A stretch of DNA of 64,000 nt, from the NCBI RefSeq assembly GCF_039613825.1, contig NZ_CP154826.1:2294001-2358000 (forward strand), read 5' to 3'. Both the position numbers and the translations under genes were made by a program. The notes beneath the pieces were generated by a model. The model worked only from the letters and a program-made list of their open reading frames with translations, ran no database searches and was not told the DNA's origin. Source of the DNA: Diaminobutyricibacter sp. McL0608. GTDB taxonomy: Bacteria > Actinomycetota > Actinomycetes > Actinomycetales > Microbacteriaceae. Numbering within the stretch: the stretch's first letter is position 1; each line of letters begins with the position of its first letter. Below, one piece after another: positions 39,907 through 47,916 of this stretch.

Positions 39907-41381
39907 TGGCCAACGATCAGCTACCGCCCCTGATCGGCGGCATCCTGATCCTCATCGACCTGGCGATCCGCATCGCTGCGCTGATCATCGTGCCGAGGGA
40001 CCGCAAACCCACGGCTGCGATGGCCTGGCTTCTCGCCATCTTCCTCATCCCCTTCATCGGCATCATCCTGTTCCTGCTGATCGGCAACGTAAAGCTGCCG
40101 AAGAAGCGACGGGAGAAACAGGCCGAGCTGAACCGGATGATCGAAGAGCGCTCGGCCGAAGTCGACCTGTCCGGCGACCGCTCCAGCTGGCCCAGCTGGT
40201 TCGCGGGGCTCGTGCACCAGAACCACAGTCTGGGAGCCCTGCCCGCAGCGGCTGGAAACAGCGCCACGCTGATCGGCGACTATACGACCTCGATCGATGC
40301 AATGGCCGCCGAGATCGACACGGCCACGCGCTTCGTGAACGCAGAGTTCTACATCGTCTCGTTCGATACGACGACCAAGGGATTCTTCGCCGCGATGGAA
40401 CGTGCCGTTCAGCGCGGTGTGCCCGTGCGACTTCTGGCGGACTACGTCGCCTCCCGCCGCGTCGCCGCCCACGACGAGACCTTCGCCGAACTCGACCGCA
40501 TCGGGGTGAAATGGAGCTACATGCTGCCGGTACGCCCCTTCAAGGGCGAGTACCAGCGGCCAGACCTGCGCAACCACCGCAAGCTTCTCGTCGTCGACGG
40601 CCGCGTCGGCTTCATGGGGTCGCAGAACCTCATCGACCGCAGCTACAACTCCCCCAAGAACATCAAGCGGGGACTGCAATGGCAGGAGCTGATGACGCGG
40701 ATCACGGGACCAATCGTCACGGCGACCAACGCGGTGTTCCTGTCCGACTGGTATCTCGAGACCGGCGAACTCCTCGGCGACGAGGCGAGCCTGCGCGCGA
40801 CCGACGTACCGGCTGATCCGTCAGCGGATGCGCTGGTCTGCCAGGTCGTGCCGAGCGGCCCCGGCTACGACGGCGAGAACAACCTGCGGCAGTTCCTCAC
40901 GCTTGTCACGTCGGCGCAGAAGAAGGTCATCATCACGAGCCCGTACTTTGTGCCCGACGAGGCGATGATGTACGCGATCACCTCGGCGTGCGAGCGCGGA
41001 CTGGAGGTGCAGCTCTTCGTCTCCGCGATCGGCGACCAGGGGTCGGTCTGGCACGCTCAGCGCTCCTACTACAAGCCGCTGCTGCAGGCGGGGGTGCAGA
41101 TCTGGCTGTACCCCGCCCCGTACATCCTGCACTCCAAGCACCTGTCGATCGACGATGATGTCGCCGTGATCGGGTCGAGCAACATGGACATCCGCTCGTT
41201 CGCCCTGAACTCGGAGGTTACCCTGCTCGTGCGCGGAGAAGCGTTCGTCACGCAGATGCGCGCCGTCGAACAGGGATACCGGGATGCGGGGCGCCAGTTG
41301 ACTCTCGAAGAGTGGGAGAAGGAGCCGGCGTCGGCGACCTTCCTCGACGGGGTAGCCCGCCTCACCTCCGCGCTGCAGTAG
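39906..41381 (+). CDS. cls: Cardiolipin synthase (phospholipase D type)
   Basis: A 491-residue membrane enzyme. Two N-terminal TMs (GILILIDLAIRIAALIIVPR, MAWLLAIFLIPFIGIILFLL) precede two PLD domains, each with an HKD motif: NHRKLLVVDGRVGFMGSQN near residue 225 and HSKHLSIDDDVAVIGSSNMD near residue 410. It joins phosphatidylglycerol molecules, or CDP-diacylglycerol and PG, into cardiolipin. It starts with a 1-bp overlap after the small charged gene. Confidence 0.93.
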   Translation: MANDQLPPLIGGILILIDLAIRIAALIIVPRDRKPTAAMAWLLAIFLIPFIGIILFLLIGNVKLPKKRREKQAELNRMIEERSAEVDLSGDRSSWPSWFAGLVHQNHSLGALPAAAGNSATLIGDYTTSIDAMAAEIDTATRFVNAEFYIVSFDTTTKGFFAAMERAVQRGVPVRLLADYVASRRVAAHDETFAELDRIGVKWSYMLPVRPFKGEYQRPDLRNHRKLLVVDGRVGFMGSQNLIDRSYNSPKNIKRGLQWQELMTRITGPIVTATNAVFLSDWYLETGELLGDEASLRATDVPADPSADALVCQVVPSGPGYDGENNLRQFLTLVTSAQKKVIITSPYFVPDEAMMYAITSACERGLEVQLFVSAIGDQGSVWHAQRSYYKPLLQAGVQIWLYPAPYILHSKHLSIDDDVAVIGSSNMDIRSFALNSEVTLLVRGEAFVTQMRAVEQGYRDAGRQLTLEEWEKEPASATFLDGVARLTSALQ

Positions 41382-41387
41382 GGGCGC

Positions 41388-42380
41388 TCAGCCGAACGTG
41401 AAGACGTAGGCCCGCGCGCCGGGGTCGAGAAAGGTGATCTCGAAGGTCCGGTCGACCGCGGGACCGGCCAGGCGAAGCAGTTGGTACATCCGGGGCTCGA
41501 CGATGGTGCCCTCGCCATGTTCGTCGATGTCCAGGCCGTGGCCGGTGCCGGGATCCCTGCCGTCGACGGTGACACGGAACCGTGCGTGCTCGCCCGGCGG
41601 CGGCGCGAGCACCAGGTTCGCGTCGCGCGCGTGGAACCGGAAGACGATCGACCCGCCCGCCCGGTTCACCAGGCCGGCGCCGCTCTCGATCGTCCAGTCG
41701 CCGGAGAGCGACCACTGGTTGAGCTCCAGCGGGCCCGGGGAAGCATACCTATGGGGTCGACCGAACGCTGCTTCACCCTCGGACACGAAGTTGCGACCCT
41801 GCTCATACCCGAGGTAGGTCTCGGGCGACTCCAGGTGCGCCCAGTCTGCCTGCGCTTCGACGCCCTCGTCGGGAACGCTGACCAGGTCGTCGCCGATCCC
41901 CTCTGCCCCGGCTTCGCGGAGCAGTTGCTGGATGACCCGCTCGCCTTCCTCGTATTCGCCTTCGCCGAAATGGTGGTAGCGGATCCTGCCCTGTGCATCG
42001 GCGAGGTAGATCGCCGGCCAGTAGTGGTTGGCGAACGCGTTCCAGACGCCGTACTCGGTGTCGACCGCGACGGGAAAGTCGATCCGCATCTCTTTCACCG
42101 CCCAGCGCACGTTGTCGAGTTCCCCTTCGAAGGGGAACTCCGGAGTGTGCACGCCGATCACCACCAGGCCCTGCTCCCGGTACTTGTCGGCCCAGGCACG
42201 CACGTAGCCGCGGGTGCGCAGCCAGTTGATGCAGGTGAAGGTCCAGAAGTCGACGAGCACGACCTTGCCGCGCAGCGCCTCCGTCGTGAGCACCGGCGAG
42301 TTGAGCCAGGCGGTGGCGCCGTCGAAAGGGGCCAGGCGACCCTCGAACGGCAGGTGGGCGGGGATGCTCGGGTCGGTCAC
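41388..42380 (-). CDS. Thioredoxin-like DipZ-type protein with CINW in place of CxxC
   Basis: A 330-residue protein. The N-terminal half is a TlpA/DipZ thioredoxin fold (GKVVLVDFWTFTCINWLRTR, VVIGVHTPEFPFEG, YGVWNAFANHYWPAIYLADA). The C-terminal half is the beta-rich domain found after thioredoxin in DipZ (WSLSGDWTIES to GARAYVFTFG). The usual CINC active site reads CINW, so the resolving Cys is missing and a normal disulfide cycle is unlikely. No signal peptide or TM is seen. GTG 42380 is preceded by AAGGAG. It lies 13 bp after an alpha/beta hydrolase gene on the same strand. Confidence 0.87.
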   Translation of the reverse strand: MTDPSIPAHLPFEGRLAPFDGATAWLNSPVLTTEALRGKVVLVDFWTFTCINWLRTRGYVRAWADKYREQGLVVIGVHTPEFPFEGELDNVRWAVKEMRIDFPVAVDTEYGVWNAFANHYWPAIYLADAQGRIRYHHFGEGEYEEGERVIQQLLREAGAEGIGDDLVSVPDEGVEAQADWAHLESPETYLGYEQGRNFVSEGEAAFGRPHRYASPGPLELNQWSLSGDWTIESGAGLVNRAGGSIVFRFHARDANLVLAPPPGEHARFRVTVDGRDPGTGHGLDIDEHGEGTIVEPRMYQLLRLAGPAVDRTFEITFLDPGARAYVFTFG

Positions 42381-42393
42381 GGAAACTCCTTCG

Positions 42394-43290
42394 TCAGCCG
42401 GCGACATCCGCGACGGCTGCCGCAAACGCTTCCGGCGCCTCCTGAGGCAGGTTGTGCCCGACGCCGCCGTCGATCGTGCGGTGCTCGTATCGCCCCGAGA
42501 ACTTCTTCGCGTAGGCGCTCGGGTCGGGGTGGGGTGCGCCGTTGGCATCGCCCTCGAGAGTGATGGTCGGAACCGAGATGGTCGGGCCCTCGGCGAGCTG
42601 CTGTTCGAGCCTGTCGTACTGCGCTTCGCCCTCGGCGAGGCCGAGTCGCCAGCGGTAGTTGTGGATCACGACGGGGACGTGATCGGGGTTGTCGAACGCG
42701 GCGGCACTGCGGCCGAACGTGATGTCGTCGAACTCCCACTGGGGCGACGCCGTGTGCCAGATGAGCTTCGCGAAGTCACGGCGGTTGGCGTCGTAGCCGG
42801 CCCGGCCGCGCTCGGTCGCGAAGTAGTACTGGTACCACCACTGCAGTTCCGCAGCCGGTGGCAGCGGCTGGCGCCCGGCAGCCTGGTTGCCGATCAGGTA
42901 CCCGCTGACGGAGACCAGCCCCGTGCAGCGTTCCGGCCAGAGCGCCGCCACGATGTCGGCCGTGCGCGCACCCCAGTCGAAGCCCGCCACGACCGCTTGT
43001 TCCAGCTGCAGCGCATCCATCAACGCCAGCGCATCCACCGCGACCACGGACTGCTGACCGTTCCGCAGTGTCTCATCGCTCAGAAAACGCGTCGTCCCGA
43101 AACCGCGCAGGAAAGGCACGATCACGCGGAACCCCTGATCTGCGAGGAGAGGCGCCACGTCCGCGAAACTATGGATGTCGTACGGCCAGCCGTGCAGGAG
43201 CAGCGCAGGCCGCCCATCCGCCGGCCCTGACTCGGCGTAGCCGACGTTCAGATCGCCGGCGTCGATCTGCTTCAGGGATCCGAGGGTCAT
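42394..43290 (-). CDS. Alpha/beta hydrolase, epoxide hydrolase-like
   Basis: A 298-residue hydrolase. The oxyanion motif is LLLHGWPYDIHSF. The nucleophile elbow AVVAGFDWGARTADIV has Asp in the nucleophile place, as in epoxide hydrolases and haloalkane dehalogenases. A cap region with WWYQYYFATERGRAGYD provides aromatic residues, and a late HRTIDGGVGHNLPQEAPEAF supplies His. Epoxide hydrolase is more likely because of the HGWP motif. It is the first gene of a pair with the DipZ-like protein. Confidence 0.87.
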   Translation of the reverse strand: MTLGSLKQIDAGDLNVGYAESGPADGRPALLLHGWPYDIHSFADVAPLLADQGFRVIVPFLRGFGTTRFLSDETLRNGQQSVVAVDALALMDALQLEQAVVAGFDWGARTADIVAALWPERCTGLVSVSGYLIGNQAAGRQPLPPAAELQWWYQYYFATERGRAGYDANRRDFAKLIWHTASPQWEFDDITFGRSAAAFDNPDHVPVVIHNYRWRLGLAEGEAQYDRLEQQLAEGPTISVPTITLEGDANGAPHPDPSAYAKKFSGRYEHRTIDGGVGHNLPQEAPEAFAAAVADVAG

Positions 43291-43307
43291 CTCGCAGCCG
43301 TCGCTTC

Positions 43308-43547
43308 CTACGTCTCGTACTCTTCGGAGTCGATCAGCCGATACGAGTACTCCGAGGCACCGGCCTCCTCGGAACCTTCAAGCTCGAACGTCTCGTCGAG
43401 GAGGAATCCGGTCGCGAGAATCGTCGTCTGCCCGTACGTGCGCTGCGGCAGACCGTTGGGCGCGAACTCCACGCCCTCGACTGCTTCGCCGTCGTCCGAA
43501 CCGGGTCGCCTCTTGAGAATTGCCGTGTAGGTACGCGACTCGCTCAT
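43308..43547 (-). CDS. Small hypothetical protein
   Basis: A 79-residue acidic protein (RTYTAILKRRPGSDDGEAVE, LPQRTYGQTTILATGFLLDE, EYSYRLIDSEEYET), probably one small beta-rich domain. No family recognised. A TACCGT -10 box (43559-43554) ends 6 nt before ATG 43547, indicating a leaderless message of its own. It lies 17 bp upstream of the epoxide hydrolase-like gene on the same strand. Confidence 0.7.
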   Translation of the reverse strand: MSESRTYTAILKRRPGSDDGEAVEGVEFAPNGLPQRTYGQTTILATGFLLDETFELEGSEEAGASEYSYRLIDSEEYET

Positions 43548-43612
43548 GCACCGACGGTAGTCCTGTACGGGCCGCGAGGGAAAGACCGTCGGCCGTTATC
43601 GGCCCTGTCGGC

Positions 43613-43987
43613 CTACTTGCCGCCGCGCTCCGCGAGTTGCTTCTCGTATTCGGCGCGGATCTCGGTCATGTCGAGCGCACGCAGCTGCGTGATCAGGTCT
43701 TCGACCGCTTCGGCCGGAAGGGCGCCGGCCTGTGAGAAGAGCGGGATGCCGTCGCGGTAGGCGACGAGAGTCGGGATCGAACGGATGCCGTAGGAGCCGG
43801 AGAGCTCCTGCTCGGCCTCGGTGTCGATCTTGCCGAAAGTGATGTCCGAGTGTTTCTCGGACGCCTTCTCGAAGACCGGCGCGAACATGTGACAGGGACC
43901 GCACCAGTCGGCCCAGAAGTCGAGCAGGACGATGCCCTCGCTCACGGTCTCGTCGTGGTTCTGGCTGGTTATCGCTGTAGTTGCCAT
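43613..43987 (-). CDS. Thioredoxin
   Basis: A 124-residue thioredoxin with the intact active site in LLDFWADWCGPCHMFAPVFE, the cis-Pro strand SIPTLVAYRDG and a C-terminal helical extension (MTEIRAEYEKQLAERGGK). It reduces protein disulfides in the cytoplasm. The ATG at 43987 is preferred over one at 44008, which would add residues without similarity. A weak hairpin (43591-43604) follows its stop. Confidence 0.93.
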   Translation of the reverse strand: MATTAITSQNHDETVSEGIVLLDFWADWCGPCHMFAPVFEKASEKHSDITFGKIDTEAEQELSGSYGIRSIPTLVAYRDGIPLFSQAGALPAEAVEDLITQLRALDMTEIRAEYEKQLAERGGK

Positions 43988-44031
43988 GTTGTGTGAAACG
44001 CTCCTCATCGCTCGATATTCCGGGCTTCCAG

Positions 44032-44703
44032 TCAGCGCGCAGCTTCCTCCAGCACGATCGCCTGCACCTCCGGGTCGGACAACCCGCGGAAGTGGCCGCC
44101 CTTCGCGACCACGCGATTGGTCGCACCGGCAAGAGTGCTCCCCTCCGGGATGTGCGGATCGAACGGCCCGAAGACCGAGACGATCCTGCTGTTGACGGAC
44201 TCGTCGGCGCGCAGCGACATCCCGGCCGGATCCGTCGGTGAGAAGTCGCGCAAAGCGCGGATGGGCATGAACTGGGCGTAGCGCGACCCGGCGAACGGTG
44301 TGGAGATTGCAACCATCCGCACGACGCGCGGCAGACTGCCCTCCCCCACCATCACCAGCTTGCCGATCAGGCCGCCCTTGCTGTGAGCGACGATGACCAC
44401 ATCACTCAGGTCACGTTCCTCGAGCACGCCTTCGACCGTCGTCGCGGCCTCGCTGAGCACCTTCAGATTGGTGCCGAGCTCCGGCACCACATAGACCGGA
44501 TGCCCGGCACCGTGCAGCGCGTCGATCAACGGTCTCAGGAACTGCCACGGCTCGTACACGCCGGGGATCATCAGCACCGGCCGCCCGGAGCCGTCCTCGA
44601 ACACTGCCGGGTCCGTGCGGTCGAAGGCAGCGCGCGCCTGCCAACCGGCCGCATACGCGTAGTCCTCAGCCCACCAGCCCAGATTCTGAAGAAGGCCCGT
44701 CAT
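44032..44703 (-). CDS. Esterase/lipase-like alpha/beta hydrolase
   Basis: A 223-residue hydrolase. It has the strand-turn RPVLMIPGVYEPWQFLRPLI, the nucleophile elbow VVIVAHSKGGLIGKL (Ser in AHSKGG) and a late His in VVAKGGHFRGLSD. The pattern resembles triacylglycerol lipase-type or PGAP1-like hydrolases; the substrate is unknown. Its start overlaps the stop of the upstream hydrolase gene by 4 bp (ATGA), so the two are co-translated. Confidence 0.83.
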   Translation of the reverse strand: MTGLLQNLGWWAEDYAYAAGWQARAAFDRTDPAVFEDGSGRPVLMIPGVYEPWQFLRPLIDALHGAGHPVYVVPELGTNLKVLSEAATTVEGVLEERDLSDVVIVAHSKGGLIGKLVMVGEGSLPRVVRMVAISTPFAGSRYAQFMPIRALRDFSPTDPAGMSLRADESVNSRIVSVFGPFDPHIPEGSTLAGATNRVVAKGGHFRGLSDPEVQAIVLEEAAR

Positions 44704-45620
44704 GCAGCGCCCTGAGCGGGCGGTTCCAGACGTCCCCTGTGGAGTTCGTATGCGCGCGCGTGGCCGGGCGAGTCCGGATCGTCCACGATCGGCCGGTCGG
44801 CCATGAACTGGCGGATGACGTTGGCCAGCTCGCCGGGATGACTGAAGTTGATCGCGTGCGCCGCCCCCTCGATGACGACGAGCACCACCTGGTTCTCGAT
44901 GTGGGCGGCGATCTCCTTCACACGCTCAGGCGTCGGCATGAGCGGATCGCGGTCACCGAGCACGACCAGGGTCTTGATGTGCAGGTCGAGCAGTCGTTCG
45001 AGCGACGGGTAGTGCATGAGCGCATGGAACATCCGTGCTGTGCTCGAGACGCCGAAACGCAGGTAGTCGGGAGTCGCGACCCGCACCAGCGCGCTCGGCT
45101 CACGGCCGCCGTCGCGGGCGAGCTGCGCCATCGCGCGGGAGAGCGGCTGGTTGTGCATCCCGCCGGCCGGGGACACCAGCACTGCGCGGTCGATGCGATC
45201 TGGGAAATCGTGCGCGAATTCGAGGATGACCGGGCACCCCATCGAGTTTCCGACCAGCGTCGCCTTCTCGACTCCCCGATCGTCGAGGAACTTCACCGCG
45301 GCTCTGGCGAGCCCAGGCACGTCGAGCGGTTTCGCCGGTTTCACACTCCGGCCGAACCCCGGGAGGTCGGGCACAAAGGTATGGAAGTCGTTCTGGAGCA
45401 CCTCGGCGGTCGGCAGCAGGTACCGGCCCGAAAGGCCGAAGCCGTGCAGGTGCATCATCACCGGGGCGTCGGGCGGATCCTGCGACTCTCGGAAGAAGAA
45501 GTCCAGTCCGTCGATGGTGGTCCAGCGTTCGGCCAGGGACGACGCCGGCTTCCTGGGAAGCTTCGGTTCACGTCCGGGCTCATGCCGCGGTTCGCTGGAT
45601 GCGCGTGACTGCGTCGCCAT
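44700..45620 (-). CDS. Alpha/beta hydrolase
   Basis: A 306-residue hydrolase beginning at ATG 45620. The core shows VMMHLHGFGLSGRYLLPTAE (oxyanion HG), FVPDLPGFGRSVKPAKP, the nucleophile elbow ATLVGNSMGCPVILEFAHDF and the late Asp/His region VLGDRDPLMPTPERV to IEGAAHAINFSHP, a typical catalytic triad set. It resembles meta-cleavage product hydrolases or similar esterases; the substrate is not known. A coupled esterase gene follows. Confidence 0.85.
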   Translation of the reverse strand: MATQSRASSEPRHEPGREPKLPRKPASSLAERWTTIDGLDFFFRESQDPPDAPVMMHLHGFGLSGRYLLPTAEVLQNDFHTFVPDLPGFGRSVKPAKPLDVPGLARAAVKFLDDRGVEKATLVGNSMGCPVILEFAHDFPDRIDRAVLVSPAGGMHNQPLSRAMAQLARDGGREPSALVRVATPDYLRFGVSSTARMFHALMHYPSLERLLDLHIKTLVVLGDRDPLMPTPERVKEIAAHIENQVVLVVIEGAAHAINFSHPGELANVIRQFMADRPIVDDPDSPGHARAYELHRGRLEPPAQGAA

Positions 45621-45743
45621 CGCTGACCCCCTGGGAAGAATCCAACACCCGACATCCCCAGTCTCCACCATCGCGGGCCGCGCCGGGCAGAAATTCTCCT
45701 CCGCCTCTCTCGCCGCCGCGCCCGGTGGCATTACCGTGTAGGA

Positions 45744-46010
45744 ATGAGCACTCCACCGCGCGTAGAAAACGAGTACATCGTCGAATACGTCGACGGCCCG
45801 CTGGCTGGTACCACCGATCGACGGCTCCTGATCAATGGCAGCGTCGACGAGCGGATCGGCTCGGTCGCGGCGATCGAAGGTCTCGAGTCACTGTTCTGGT
45901 ATGTGAAAGGCGCCGAGCGTCTCGTCAACAGTGAGAAGTACGTCGCCTATCACTTCGACGCGCCCGACAGCGATCCGGTCGAGACCGACAAGGATCACGA
46001 GTCGCTCTGA
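45744..46010 (+). CDS. Small hypothetical protein
   Basis: An 88-residue acidic protein (PRVENEYIVEYVDGPLAGTT, DERIGSVAAIEGLESLFWYV, AERLVNSEKYVAYHFDAPDS), probably one beta-rich domain. A TACCGT -10 box (45732-45737) ends 6 nt before the ATG, so it is likely leaderless. It diverges from the alpha/beta hydrolase pair. The general shape resembles the small protein at 43308-43547, though I see no convincing identity. Confidence 0.72.
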   Translation: MSTPPRVENEYIVEYVDGPLAGTTDRRLLINGSVDERIGSVAAIEGLESLFWYVKGAERLVNSEKYVAYHFDAPDSDPVETDKDHESL

Positions 46011-46019
46011 GTTCCGCGC

Positions 46020-46310
46020 TCATCCCCCGATGGGCTGCACGAGGAACCCCATCGCGGTGAGCACCTTGACAGCACCCGTCTTCCCACCCTCGAAGTCGGC
46101 CGAGCTGAGGCGCTTGCCGGTCGCGAGCTCGTAGGCCACCCCGAGGATCGCCTTCGGCGGGTAACGCCGTTTGCTCCATGACAATTCGTAGGTCGTCGCC
46201 GGCGCGAAACCGTGCTCGGCGAAGAACTGCTCGGGCCCGAGCCGGTCGTATTCTTCGAGCGCCTTCACGACGTCGTCGTTGCTCACCACATCCCAGTCGA
46301 TGGCCGCCAT
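46020..46310 (-). CDS. Stand-alone ScoMcrA-like N-terminal head domain protein
   Basis: A 96-residue protein that is only one domain: WDVVSNDDVVKALEEYDRLG, PEQFFAEHGF, LSWSKRRYPPKAILGVAYEL, SSADFEGGKTGAVKVLTAMG. This matches, from memory, the N-terminal head domain of ScoMcrA, the Streptomyces modification-dependent endonuclease. No SRA, SBD or HNH module is attached, and no nuclease gene is nearby. ATG 46310 follows GGGAGGACAG. It may bind DNA, or be a domesticated remnant; function unproven. Confidence 0.7.
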   Translation of the reverse strand: MAAIDWDVVSNDDVVKALEEYDRLGPEQFFAEHGFAPATTYELSWSKRRYPPKAILGVAYELATGKRLSSADFEGGKTGAVKVLTAMGFLVQPIGG

Positions 46311-46365
46311 CCTGTCCTCCCACCCTCGTTGTCGTTCCATTCTCGCCCGGGCGTGCCACCATCGG

Positions 46366-47052
46366 TCACCCCCGTTCGTCGACCCACTCCGGACGGAGCT
46401 TCTCGATGCCATCGAGGATGAGGTCCAGGCCGATCATGAACTCGACGTCGTAGTCGTAGCCGGCCATCCCGAGTTCCATCACGACCTCGATCAGGTACGG
46501 GAACTGTGCCGCCATCTCTGCCGGCTGCATGCTCAGCTTCTGCGCGGCGATCTCACCGGACTCCTCGGCGTTGTCGAACGGCAGCACTTTCTCCTGCAGG
46601 AGGAACCCGTAGGTATAGCTGTCGAGCGTCGAATACGCATGAACTGTCGTCCGGAACGAGAAGCCGGCCTGCCGGAGACAGGCCATGACAGCGTTGTGGT
46701 GACGCAGGTTGGCCGGCCCTGGGAGCATCCGGGATTCCATGAAGTTGACCGCCCACCGGTGGCGCACGAGCGCTTCCCGCATCGAGATGGACCGGTGGCG
46801 CATCGCGGTCTTCCAGTCGGGCCCGGTCGGGATGTCCACTTCGCTGAAGACGATGTCGACCATTCCGTCGAGCAGGTCTTCCTTGTTTGCCACGTGTTTG
46901 TAGAGAGCCATCGGGACGACGCCGAACTCCTGGGCGAGCGTGCGCATGGTGAGCCCCTCGAACCCGTTCCTGTCGGCGAGGGCGACGGCGGTGCTCAGGA
47001 CCAGGTCGCGGCTCAGCCTGGTCCTGCGGGGCGCCTCCTGCTGCCGGGTCAT
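46366..47052 (-). CDS. TetR family regulator with TetR-class C-terminal domain
   Basis: A 228-residue regulator. Helix-turn-helix at about residues 10-55: TRLSRDLVLSTAVALADRNG, LTMRTLAQEFGVVPMALYKH, VANKEDLLDGMVD. This is the TetR(D)-like subgroup, and the C-terminal domain fits it (GYDYDVEFMIGLDLILDGIE). ATG 47052 is chosen because GAGGAG lies 6 nt upstream; ATG 47058 would abut the ribosome site. It diverges from a DUF4386 membrane gene, and two Tet-type operators lie between. Confidence 0.92.
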   Translation of the reverse strand: MTRQQEAPRRTRLSRDLVLSTAVALADRNGFEGLTMRTLAQEFGVVPMALYKHVANKEDLLDGMVDIVFSEVDIPTGPDWKTAMRHRSISMREALVRHRWAVNFMESRMLPGPANLRHHNAVMACLRQAGFSFRTTVHAYSTLDSYTYGFLLQEKVLPFDNAEESGEIAAQKLSMQPAEMAAQFPYLIEVVMELGMAGYDYDVEFMIGLDLILDGIEKLRPEWVDERG

Positions 47053-47081
47053 TGTCATCTCCTCGGATAGTGCGCGAACCC

Positions 47082-47137
47082 TTGACAAGTGTACGGGGTA
47101 CACCTATCGTAATCATCACCGGTGTACGTTGTACACC
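47082..47137 (+). promoter_or_regulatory. Promoter with two Tet-type operators
   Basis: TTGACA (47082-47087), 17 bp, TATCGT (47105-47110), firing toward DUF4386. Operator 1, GTGTAC-GGG-GTACAC (47089-47103), fills the spacer. Operator 2, GGTGTAC-GTT-GTACACC (47121-47137), lies just past the expected start of transcription. Their centres are 33 bp apart, three helix turns. Confidence 0.85.
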
Positions 47138-47163
47138 TTTCACACTTCATCAAGGGAAATCCA

Positions 47164-47898
47164 ATGACCTCAACCAGGCGAACAGCGCTCATCGCGGGCA
47201 TCCTGTTCATCATCACCATCGTCTTCTCGATACCGGGTGCGCTCCTCTACGGCCCGCTGCTGAGCGACCCGAACTACGTCGTCGGTCCCGGCGCCGACGC
47301 CCAGATCGCCCTCGCGGCGTTCATGGAACTCATCGTCGCCGCCGCCAACATCGGCACCGCCGTGGTGCTCTTCCCCATCGTCAAGCGCCAGAGCGAAGCC
47401 CTCTCGCTCGGGTACGTCGCCTGCCGGATCGTCGAGTCGACCATGATCGTCGTCGGCATCCTCAGCCTGCTCTCCGTGGTCACGCTCCGCCAGGGCTTCG
47501 CGGCGGACGCCGGGGCGGATGCGACCTCGCTCGTCACCGCAGGCAAAGCGCTCGTCGCACTCCACGGCGCGACGTTCCTCATCGGCCCGGGGCTGCTCGC
47601 CGGCCTCGGCAACGGCCTCATCCTCGGCTACCTGATGTACCGATCGGGACTCGTCCCGCGTGCGATGACCTGGCTCGGACTGATCGGCGGACCGGTCGTG
47701 TTCCTCTCCGGCATCGCGGTGCTGTTCGGCGTCTACTCCCAAGTCTCGGTCTGGTCCGGAATCGCGACGATCCTCGAGTTCGCGTGGGAAGCATCGCTTG
47801 GCGTGTACCTCATCGTCAAAGGCTTCCGTCCGGTGCCCATCCTGGATGCGGTGACCGCCCCCGCAATCCCGTCGGGACACCCCGTGGCGATGACCTAG
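47164..47898 (+). CDS. DUF4386 family membrane protein
   Basis: A 244-residue membrane protein with about six TMs. It begins STRRTALIAGILFIITIVFS and contains the family features AAANIGTAVVLFPIVKRQSE, GYVACRIVESTMIVVGILSL, HGATFLIGPGLLAGLGNGLI and PRAMTWLGLIGGPVVFLSGI. DUF4386 proteins commonly sit beside TetR-type regulators; their role is unknown. Expression is probably repressed by the divergent TetR through the two operators upstream. Confidence 0.9.
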   Translation: MTSTRRTALIAGILFIITIVFSIPGALLYGPLLSDPNYVVGPGADAQIALAAFMELIVAAANIGTAVVLFPIVKRQSEALSLGYVACRIVESTMIVVGILSLLSVVTLRQGFAADAGADATSLVTAGKALVALHGATFLIGPGLLAGLGNGLILGYLMYRSGLVPRAMTWLGLIGGPVVFLSGIAVLFGVYSQVSVWSGIATILEFAWEASLGVYLIVKGFRPVPILDAVTAPAIPSGHPVAMT

Positions 47899-47916
47899 GT
47901 TGTCAGGTCACCACTC

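Noticed and set aside
43591-43604. GGCCG-TTAT-CGGCC hairpin after thioredoxin as a terminator
   Set aside because: Only five pairs and a short T run; too weak to list as a firm terminator.
46020-46310. Restriction system around the ScoMcrA-like domain
   Set aside because: No HNH, SRA or methyltransferase gene lies within several kb, so only a solo domain can be claimed.
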